The notes under the pieces: generated by a model
Database searches by the model: none
The model's input: the letters and a program-made list of their open reading frames with translations, nothing else
Told to the model about the DNA's origin: nothing
Made by a program: the position numbers and the translations under genes
Shown: piece after piece, positions 16,753 to 28,700 of the stretch
How positions within the stretch are numbered: position 1 is the first letter of the stretch
How the letters are laid out: the number at the start of each line of letters is the position of its first letter
Assembly: GCA_002633005.1 (NCBI GenBank)
Contig: NMRA01000420.1
Location: 270,318 to 334,317 of the forward strand
DNA length: 64,000 nucleotides
Source of the DNA: Phoronis australis
Taxonomy: Eukaryota > Phoronida > Phoronidae
Direction of reading: 5' to 3'

Positions 16753-19700
16753 CTAAATAGAACATGATATAATGATTAGAGCACCTCAAAGGTAAATATA
16801 TGATCTGACATGTAATTGATGACAGTAACTTGTAATGACCACTCGTAGAACTGCATCTCAAAATTACTCTGTAGAACTTAAAATCCTAACTCATCAGAAA
16901 ATGATTCAAATGCATGTACCTTGTGTGAGGTATGACTACAAATTATTTTCACGGACATTTGATTTATTGTGTGACGATCCTGCTTTGCGTGTTTTCAAAG
17001 CATTACTATAACTATCTGTATGGCTAAATACATCTGAAATAACATCTGGAGTTATGTCCGATGTGTGCATCACATACAGCATAGATACAAGGGACGGTGA
17101 TTATTCTATTTCAAGCATTCTCACTAGAGGGAGAAATACGTGTAAACTTAAAATGACACATGGAAAGTGCAAACCTAGTCGTAAAAATGACTTGCAGGAG
17201 CATCAATAAAGCAATTAGATACCAACATGGACTTCAAAAAACTGTAACTGCCGCTAGAAGGCAGCACTAGTGGTACTTGTCCAAAATTTAGGGGGAAACA
17301 TCTTGCCTGTGACTGCTAAATTTCACAGGGGTCACTTGAGTGGTTTAGCAGAGAGAGAAAGAGAAAGCTGGATGGCAAAAATAAAATTGCCACTAGGTTG
17401 TGCACCACTACAGATTGGCCTGAGCATTGACAGGTGTCATACATAGAAGGTAAGGGGTCACTTGAGTGGTTTAGCAGAGAGAGAAAGAGAAAGCTGGATG
17501 TCAAAAATAAAATTGCCACTAGGTTGTGCACCACTACAGACTGGCCTGAGCATTGACAGGTGTCATACATAAAAGGTAAGGGGTCACTTGAGTGGTTAAG
17601 CAGAGGGAGAAAGAGAAAGCTGGATGGCAAAAATAAAATTGCCACTAGGTTGTGCACCACTACAGATTGGCCCGAGCATTGACAGGTGTCATACGTAGAA
17701 GGTAAGTTCCACAACTATCTTGTACATGGTGTCAAACAGATATAAAGGTTGCTGCAAACAGTAAATTGCCACAAAGGTACACAGCATTGGCCTAATCCAT
17801 TTGAAACTAAATAAGTGCTGTTCAAACCCGGATAAAGATATATTTGACAATTTTATGAAGATCAGTAGATATAAGTAGACATAAAGAAACTGCAATGAGG
17901 AGATGCCACATTAGTCAGATACATGCACTAGTTAATGCCAGCCACGATCTCAATAGAATCACATTCTATTAAACATCAAAAGACTTTGGCAGATAGTGAG
18001 GTAGACACAGATAATTACCACTAGGGGGTGCAACAGTACTCAAATTTGAAAATTAACGGCAGGTATGGTCTCCTTGGCAGAAGCCCATTCATTAACGATA
18101 ATAATAATAACACATCAATGAACTGGGAAGATATTGATTAGAAGCAATTCAAAGAAAACCAAAGCTGCCCCTAAGGGGCGCCATAGTAGTTGGACCTGTC
18201 CAAAAATCAATGTCAGCTATGCTCTTCTCGATAAGATTAAAAACATGGCTGCGGCCTTCCATGATGTTTCTTCAAGCAGTTATAATGTAGGTGGATACGC
18301 AGGCGGACAAAAAAACAAAAATAATAACAAAAGACCCCTGATAGGGGAACGGCATAAATCCAATTCATCTGAAATGGGACAGGTGCCGTCACCCCTTGAT
18401 AGTAATTTAATTTGCCAAATTTCACTAATATCCATCAAGAAACTTAGTAGAGATGGAGGTGCAAGCAGGAAACCCCAAAAACTGCTTCTAGGAGAACCAC
18501 AGTAGTACCCTTACAAAAGGTCAAGTATGTTCTTCTCAATACTAAAAAAACGCTAAATATTAAAAAGTTTCCAAAAGCAATTTGGCAGACAGAGAGGCGG
18601 ACTCCCAAAAAACAAACTAAGAAATAACACGAGCAACGCTGGGGCATTGACATGAGCACATGGTGCATCGCATACAATTTGTTTCTAAGGGCCACTAGAA
18701 AGTGCGGTAAACCGTAGTAGTTGAAGCAGCCAGAAAACCCGGCGTATTGTCATCATGTAATCTGCCAATCAGGTCTATATATATAATCTGCAAGCACTTT
18801 TCGCCCAATTGTCGAGAACAAAATGGTGCCGGCACATGGTCACCATATATAACTATGTAAAGTTTCACTGAAATCCATCAATCAGTTCTCTAGATACTAT
18901 CCAGAAACACTCTTCCCCCAAACTACACATGAAAAGTTCCTTGTCACAATGCTGTGGTGGACAAATCTTTCCTCAGAAAGGAAGGGTCCGGGGCATTGAC
19001 TTCACATTACGTCTGTGGCGTTAAGTTTTGTTGAAATCATTTGATCGTTTTTTTGATATCATTCCGGGAGAATTGCTCTTTCTCCAAAGAACACATGAAT
19101 CCCCTTGAGGACAACATGTAAACTAAGGAGTGTTGCTGTAGCTGAAGCACCGCAAAAATTTAATGGTGATGGGCCATTGACATCACATACCTCTATGTCA
19201 ATGACCAATAGAGGGCACTGCAGTTGTCCGGACCCAGCAGTATTTGGAAGTGTCTAAAAAAACAATGCAGACAGAGAATACTTCATGAAAATGCCCCTAG
19301 AACTGCCAGACACAGAAACTTACCTGGAATTGCTGGCATATTGTACCGAGTCTTCACTGTCTTGTGGCACTCCGTGTTGAATTGTTGACTGGGAGGGAGT
19401 TCCAAACAGGAAGGTGCAGAGAAAATTCCATAACATAAGTAGGGGTGCCAGCAGTGTTTGAATGAAACCTGAAGCCCCACTAGGACTGCTCATATTGGAC
19501 CCTCCCTGAGTACCCTGAAATGTAAGAAAACAGTAGAGATAATCACTTTTATCTTAACAATTAGATTAAGTGCGCAATCAATAAAACCTGAAGTTTGTGT
19601 TAACTCTTACTATTCTTTTATCTGAAAGGGAATTCAAAGAAGAACAAGTTAGGGCTGTTCCAGTAAAATCCGTGTGGGAGGGGGGGGGACGGCAGTAGAA

Positions 19701-22700
19701 ATAAAAATTCATGGGTGGTTGTCTTCAGAAAAAAACACAAATTATAGGTGGTCGTTCCTGTAAGAAGTGATCCATTAAAAATGGGTGATATTTTTTGACC
19801 TGTTAATGTTGACAGGTTGGTTACTTCAGCCCTCAAAACTCAAAAAGAAATGCATATATCCTAACTTAACCCAATACAAAAAAGCCCATATTGCCAGTGA
19901 ACAGAGTGCAATATGTTCACTAAGCCATTAATCAAGTCATGGGCAACTTGATTTGAGCCAACTGTTTGTCTGCAGTCCTATTTAATTGAAAAGTTATGCA
20001 ACACTAAACTGGTGTTAACACATATAAGAAAATTGATGATTTTTAAATAAAAAGTATGAGGAGTAAGATGAAAAAAATAAAAAGTTCCCATATTCACTTG
20101 ACATAGAAGTATAAAAGAGTTCGTGGAGACAGTTCATAGATCCTTATAAATGAAAAAATGTTCATTGAAATTATAGACACATGGTGAACAGAGACACCGG
20201 TGGCTGCCAAAAGTATTGCTCACTGCCTACTTTAGTTTTTGACAATATTGGACAAGACAACTAGTTCTTGTCTGTCAATCATCTAAGTTCTTAACAGGTC
20301 CTCCTGGAGGCAATTTGTTTGCAAGTGTTGGATTTTATATTTTAACCCATTAAAAATAATTAAAAAATTATGGGTCATGGGTTGGAGAAATAAATGAAAA
20401 ATATGGGCGGTGGGTAAGAAATAAAAAAGTGCCTTCCCCCCCTCCCATACAGATTTTGCTGGAACAGCCCTTACTATAATCATGATGGTAAACTGATCAA
20501 ATTGCCAAACAATAACAAACTGCAAAACTTGGCGTTTTAGAAATTCCTGTTTAAGACCACACGGAACATATATGAACAACAGGGTGTTTAATAACGAGAA
20601 AAAATCAAGACACAAAACTTTTAAGAAAATTAAAAATAAGTATCATTAAAAGTTACTCATTTTAAAAACATGAAAAACAACCAACATAAACTAGCTTCCT
20701 TAATCAGAGACCTCCGAAATCCATCAAGTTATTCTGGTGGAAGTTTTTCCATTGAATGAAGGGCAGGCCATGAGACACGGGCAGGCCATGAGACATGGGT
20801 AGGCTATGAGACACAGGCAGGGCATGAGACACGGGCAGGCCATGAGACACGCGCAGGCAATAAGACACGGGCAGGCCATGAAACATGCTCAACAATCAAA
20901 TACAATCAGGCTAGTTGGTACAAGAGAAACAGGTCTATTGTTTGTACTGAGTGCACACAGACTTACAGGTAGGACCAGCAGCACTGCCGTGGGAGACAGC
21001 CTTAAGTCTAGAAGTGACAACTCCATGTCGGTGTCAGTGAATGTCCGATTGGGAAAGGTTGTTTTTAAAACAAAACTATTCCCAAGAGTACCAGAGACAT
21101 GCTGAAAAACAAGATGTTTCCTGTGAAGGGGTGTTAGTGCGTTTACAAAAACAATTGTTCAAGCCATCACAGCCATCACCATAATTATCACAAAGTACAC
21201 TGGAACCAATATTTATGGAAGATTTGGGGCTTATACCTTCATCCTTCACCAAAAGTATGCCCAGCACAACTGCATTACGACACGTGAAACAGTGTAATTA
21301 TTACAAAACGATGTCCAAAAATCATTGAAAATTGCCCGTTCTGTGTTTGAATAGCAATATGCCAGTGACAACAGAACATTCAGTGCCGGTAAAAAATAAC
21401 AAAAGTATAACAACTAACAACTTGAACAACTAAAACTGTTCACTGAATTATGTATCACTGACTGGACAAACTACTAGTCTATTGAGCGTCCACTCTTTTG
21501 GACATGACCACAGGATTCCTCAAACTGATTATTACCTGACCAATAAAGTTCCTAGCACTTTTCAAAGGGTCTGATGATGGGAACTGTTGTGTGACGGACG
21601 AGCCATCGGGAAGTCGAAACTGTAGACGTGCTGTTAGACTACAAAGTAAAATGTTCTAAAGCTGGACACTTGTCAGAACCACAACTCAGAAAATTTGTCC
21701 ACAAATAACGGGTTTCAGTGCACGCCATTTTCCAAATCAAAATTTTGGGACACAATGCAGCATAATTAGCTTAATACGAAGACTGTTGTTGTCACTGTAC
21801 TTAAACTGAGACATGATGAAAAATGCTGGCAGAAATGTATTATGAGGGGAAGATTTTCGGGCCAGTCAATCACGACGACACATTATGTAACAAAGGACTC
21901 CTTCCAAAACTCGGTTGGCAAAGATAATCATTCCCTAGTTTTAATGTTCTTGTATTTGCAAGAATGTACGCCAAAAGTAATCCAACAAAATATTGTTTCA
22001 TCATCAGGGCATGTAATTGTAGGTCCTCTGACGGTGAATTCTATTGGCACTCAGCCATCATGGCAGGGAATTCTGGCTCATTTTTTAAGATCATTTTGAC
22101 GTGTATTGTTCTTGTCAAACAAGAAAGCATAAAAACTAGTTTATCGAGTCAAAACTCAAAACTGTTCGCATACTGCAGAAATTTTACAATTTGAATACAA
22201 AACTAAGAATAAGCCCACCTCCTGGTGGCAGCATTCTGAGCTTCTTCCTCTGCCTTCTTCTCTTCCCTCGCTAATCTAGCTTGACTTGCCGCCATCTCCC
22301 GAGCCTCCTTTTCCTTATGAAACCTTGCAGCTCTCTCCTCCCTGTCCAAGAAAAGAAAATATTTCTTTTTCAGTGAGGCATGGAATAAACTGCTTGCAAG
22401 AAAATAATGACACAACACAACAGTGAGTTGAAGGACCAGCAGTATGCTTTTCAAATAATAGGGCCATCCTGGATTACACAGCGACGCTCAAATCTTGTTG
22501 TTTTTACCCACAATGCCGTAAACATCCGTCAGGCACATTTGCTGCCTTGTTTTCATGCCACTGGAGTTTCACATATTTGTTGTTGTCCGATTCTTTACAA
22601 ATTTTTCTCGGTTCCATTACTCTATTCGTCCTTCCAATGCCACCGAAGTATCACTGTTGTGATGTGAGAATGTTTGAAGAACTGGACAAATACCCATGGA

Positions 22701-25700
22701 TGCGTGACCTGAAATTCTCACCTTCCCGACATCAACAAGAGACACGAAAATGTGCCTGATTTCCAAAACGAGGTCACACGCTTTCTACTCTCCGAGACAA
22801 AGGAGAATTCTATCGCCATGTATGCAGTGACGGCCCTATTAAGTTTCAGTATTAAATGAAAACACGAAGCGATTATTTTCAAAGTTGTTAAGTTGTGATG
22901 CTGCCGCCTATTTCAAGGTGTCTCATTGAATTACCAACAAGACAATTAGTACATCTGTCAATCATATGCTGACAACCAGAAGTGGAGGCAGTTTGTCTCA
23001 GTGAAGTAGTGTCCCCAATTTTAATCCTTGTAAAAGCTACTGAAGATGACTAATTTGACCCTTTTTTGGTCTTCACTGGTGCCTGTTAAAGAGTGCCAGC
23101 AATAGTCACGTACATCGGTCCCATATTTTGAGAACCATTTTTATGCCTGTTATTCTGTGGAGATAACTGGTTCCCAAAATGCGAGACCCCTGTATGACAA
23201 CTCATCCCTTGGCTTCATACGTGACCCACTTGTTTCTTAGAATTCACCAAGTAAATTTTCATGAATGACAAGTAATCCATTACATGTCCATCTGACCACA
23301 CCGACTCACTTGTCCTTTGCAATCTGAGCTTTCACCTTTTCTCTTGCCAACCGCTCCATCTCTTTCTCCTTCCTCCGTTCCTCTTTTAGCTCCCTCTGTT
23401 GGTATTCCTCTCGCCACTGCTTTGCTTTTAGCATATCTTTCCCCAACCCTCGTCTTTCAATTTCCTTCTGACGCTCTTTCTGTAACATTCAATCCAGAAA
23501 GTTTACAGTATTCAAATACTGTCTCGGTGTATATTCAAAGATTCATGAAAATTTTAAACTGTATAATTCTATATTTAACTGCAGATCAGACAAATCTGGT
23601 CAGACCAGTGTATATGTGTGACATAGGTTTTTTGTTTACCTGAACAGATAGTCAGCAAGGGTTAAATTTCACCACACTTAGTTCATATTCACCACACTGA
23701 GTTCATATTCACCACTGAAACCAGTTCATATTCACCACACTGAGTTTGTATTCACCACACCAAATCATATTCACCACACTGAGTTCATACTTGGTTGAGA
23801 ACATCATCACAAAAGGACTTGAAAATGTACGACTTCAAAGAAATGTGTGAAAAAGACTTAGTTACAAGAGTTGGAAGACCTTTACAAGACAGTCATCAAT
23901 TTTGTGCTTGATATTCACACATGTAATGTGCCAATGCTACAAAGAACTGATCTCGATATAAGCAATAACTGCTTTACAACGAATAACTTATTACCTCTTT
24001 TTCAGCAGCCTCTTTTTCTTGACGTTTTTGTTCAATCAGCTGTTTGGCTCTGAAGATGATAAATGAGAAAACAAGTCACACACACTTCTGAATCACTCAA
24101 ATTTAACCTTCAAAATTGATTCAACACTACTAAAATAGAGTTTTCCAGTCTATATAATATTGCAGATACAGTTTCTTGAAGCATAAACTAGCTAACAGGA
24201 AGATGGTGTTGCTGAAACATTTTAGCTCAAACTAGTCAAGAAATGGTTCAATTATTTAACAGAACCTGTCGACTTTGTCCTCTAGACTGGTTGCTCTAAC
24301 CACAATGGGATCAGACTGTGATTGTTCAGGTGGACTGGGGGCGCTACTGTCTCCTGCAGTCTGTGGTGTGGTGGTGGCGCCACCGTCTGTTGAGTTGCCT
24401 GATGGTGTGGTAGCAGTGCTTGTTGGTTGAGCCTGCGCTTCTCCCAGGAGACTTGGAGTATTTTGTGATGCGGACACGGCATTCAATTGATCAGCATGGA
24501 GCTACAAATTAATGCATAGACACTAGATAGATATACGGGTCCAAATAATAATGATGAATATCACGATGTTCAAACAAAGCGATTTTAATTCATCAAAGAT
24601 GGCTTTGTAATCACTACATTCAGCTAGATAAAAAGCTTCACCAACGCATGATAGTGAATTTGAAGTCTCATCTGTTTTGTACAAATGAAAAGAACTTGAC
24701 AAATGGAGATGGCATTTCAATAAAAAATGACCAGGGGCAACGATAACACGGACACATAACCCGTCTCACTTTCTTGATGACCAGGGGCACAGTTAACAAA
24801 GATATCTAACTAGGGACACAGTTAACAAAGATATCTAACCAGGGGCACAGTTAACAAAGATATCTAACCAGGGACAGAGTTAACAAAGATATCTAACCAG
24901 GGGCACAGTTAACAAAGATATCTAACCAGGGGCACAGTTAACAACGATATCTAACTAGGGACACAGTTAACAAAGATATCTAACCAGGGGCACAGTTAAC
25001 AAAGATATCTAACCAGGGGGACAGTTAACAAAGATATCTAACCAGGGGCACAGTTAACAAAGATATCTAACCAGGGGCACAGTTAACAAAGATATCTAAC
25101 CAGGGGCACAGTTAACAAAGATATCTAACTAGGGACACAGTTAACAAAGATATCTAACCAGGGGCACAGTTAGCAAAGATATCTAACCAGGGACACAGAT
25201 AACAGATATCTAACCTGTCTCACTTTCTTGATCTTCTCTATAAACTCCTGGGGTTGGAAGCTCCCTCCAGCTACTTCCAACGGGACGCCATTTTCTCCAA
25301 TAAAGTAGGTCGATGGCACGATCACCACAGGGTCTGATGTCAGTTAAGTTAACCTACACTCATTCTGGACACCGTGAACTTTACAACAGGAGGGGCACTA
25401 CTGGGTATTAAGAACTTTTAAAATTGTGGTTCAAAACCCATACATTACGGACAACACGTAAAACCCACAGAGGTCAGTAAAGACCAGCATGTGGTTTCTA
25501 ATGAAAAGAGTCAGTTACAGAAGAATCCAACAAACTGTTTCACAGTTCTGTTGCCTCATTAGAACGTGCTGTATTTAAGTCCAACAAACTTCCCCTTGAA
25601 TCATTTCCATTGGACTGTTTACTAACAGTGCCATCAATCTACATTCAAATTCACATCTGTTACATTTAACTGAAATTCTTAGGATCTTAGAGGTATTAGA

Positions 25701-28700
25701 TAAATAGTAAAACGGGTTCTTTAAGACTGTGTATCCCAGCATGGAAATAAAACAAATAATAACAATAGACCACCTTCCCCACATGACTTAAACAAATGTT
25801 TAGGGTCATGTGCCAATATATCAAGCTTCAAATATATCAAGGATTAGACACGTATGCTTAAATGTGAAACATATGTCACAGTAAAATTCAGAAGCAAATG
25901 TTGAGGGTGAAACTTAACACAATCGTGATCAGTGTTTTCCCTGGGTTTCCAAAGGAGCGTGGTGGTGAATGGCCAAAACGGGATGCAAACCATGTTGCCG
26001 CACGCAAATATGGGAAGTGGGATCCCCCTATTGCCTGGGTTTCAAAAGGAGCGTGATGGTGAATGGTGGGAGCGGACACGGCGCTGCATGTAAGCATGGG
26101 AAGTGAGATCCTCCCATGGGGGGGGGGGGCATTGGATGCCCTTCCTCAGTCAAAATCTGAAAAACTAGATGTAATTGGGTACAAGTTTACTCACCATAAA
26201 CAAGACCTTAACCCGAGCATCATGTAGTGGAAGTATCTGGGTAAAGGACACTTCGCAAGAGAAACTGACAATGAAGTATCATAGTGTGATCTCAGTGTGA
26301 AGAGTTCCAAAAAAACTTGTGTTAGGAACTGGACACAGCCAGACACAGATTCACAGTACTCCATAGAAATTATGGCGCATCTTCAGGAATATTTTCCTTG
26401 GTCGAAAAAGAACAGATTACGATATTAAATACTCATTTCTTTGCCCGTTTCATGCAACTTCACAAAATAACAAAACCCTAATTTCAACTAGTAAAGCTTA
26501 GTAAATATCACTGAGGTGATAGAATAAGCAAATTTAAACACAGCAGAGCATGGCATAGGCAACTTACAACTCAGGCGATGAGCTGCATTTTAAACATCAT
26601 GAAGCCACAAAATGGACACAGTTGTAGACGCAAGTGAGTACAGCATCACCTGCCACCTGGCTACTACCATTGTCAAATAATTTGATTGGTTGACAAGAGA
26701 GAAAATACCCCCTTCATAACCCGGCAGATACGAGGTATGAAATTAGATTAAATGATTGTGTTTGAGGGGGGCACAATTCAAGATACCATTATAAAATTAT
26801 TTTTCTCATTTGATCCACAAACGGCAAAAGGTGTCGTGTGACTTGTGCTTATTCATTATTACTACTGATCATTTTTACTAGCGATCACTTTTACTAGCGA
26901 TCAATTTTACTAGCAATCACTTTTACTAGCGATCACTTTTACTAGCGATCACTTTTACTAGCGATCACTTTTACTAGCGATCACTTTTACTAGAGATCAT
27001 TTTTACTAGTGATTTTTGCGTGCTGGTAAAGTTTTCCCTGTCATGAATAAGTGTGTGGCGGTCAATTTGGGTATGATTTATGAGTGGCGGGGCCAAAAAG
27101 GAGTGCGGCAGGCCGCCCGGATGTTTACACGCAGGGGAAACCCTGGTGATTATAAAATGGTATACGCTGACAATTGTTAATTCAACACAAACAAATCTAC
27201 TAAGAATGGTTAAACTCACACAGAATATACAGCTTGCTGCACCTACACATGGTTACAAGTGCATGCATCTATTTGTCAATTTGTGAAAAACTTGAGCCAA
27301 AACATGCATTATTTTGCATACTAGTAGGCGCAAAAGCCTAAATATGCGCATGTACCATACACCAAATGAAGCAGGTTCAACAGTCATAACAAGACTATGA
27401 ATTGAAAGAGAGGATACAGATAGCTGAGAACTGTGAACATTCAGTGCTCTTTGCATCTAGTCGTATGGCCACAAGATGGCACTGGTGGCACAGTGAAGAG
27501 ACTGCAGTGTCGGACCATGTTGTCTCCATCTGCTTAGACAGGTCATCCTGGCCTGAAACACAAACAACAGTAGAATGATCAGGTACGTGACCGGTCACCT
27601 GACCTGAAAAACACACACAACAGTAATCAGATATGTGAAAGGTTCCCTGGCCTAAAGCACACACAACAGTAGAATGAGCAGATATGTGACAGGCCGACAG
27701 GTCACTTGATGATGACACTAAAAGTAAGCGAAGACAAATCGGATACAGAATTAATAACAAAAAAATAACTCTATTTAAATTGAACAGCGGTGCTAAGAAA
27801 TAAAATATTCCTTTACTCTGCTGCCAAGTTTGTAGACTTTGCAGGATACTCTGGGGTAAAACAGTGCATGCTTTCTCGTCCATGTGTGTGCAAATCTTAT
27901 TAGTGTAAGATTTTCCAAATGCTGAGCTGTATCAAACCATAAAACCACTAGGGGCGCTACTTACATACAATAATGGCTTACCCTTGAGATTCTAGCAATT
28001 CCCAAGGTTTTTAATCGCATGTTACCAACTAATCAGTGAAACTTTACCTTTAGAACATTAGGAGCACTATATACAATGAAAGACAGAGTAGTCAAACCAT
28101 GAGACCTCCAGGGGTGGGACTTACATTCCCATAATCCATGATAAGGTGGCGCTTGTCAGATCAGAGATTAAAGACAACAGATTTGCAACTCGGATATTTT
28201 CTAGTGTAATATCCTAGAGAAGGCACCACCCCCTAAACATAGCAAACTCAGTTTCCGTTTAGTGTATTGTGAAGGGAAATTCTTGAATCTGTTTCACTGC
28301 CAAGTAATAATTTTAGCATTGAAATGCTGTTCAAAGTCTTCCAACAGTAGAACTCTTGGTATCGCGAATACTTTTTGCAGTACTACTGGTCATGCACCCG
28401 GCCACACAACAGCCGAATACGATTAGCAGGCAACGTACTTGCTGGAAATAAAACCAACTATGTCTGCCGGGTTTCACTATATAGTGAATAGTGCCATCAC
28501 AGTTTATGCGTAAGACCACAGATTTCGTCCTTTGAAAATATATGGAGATGGCTAGTCCATAACTATAGCCTAAGGTCAGATTGATGTTGTGGGCCTCTAA
28601 TCTGAGATTGTATTCACACTAACCTTGTTTATCTGAAGGGTAGAAGAATAGCCAGTTATTCTGCCAAAGTTGCCAATTTAACGATTCACTCATGATTTAG

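Noticed and set aside
17316-17714. 132-codon open frame on the minus strand
   Set aside because: It is three copies of the 126-bp repeat, in a UBXN4 intron, with no family resemblance.
26861-27016. CRISPR-like array
   Set aside because: The 16-bp unit repeats head to tail with no spacers; it is a minisatellite.
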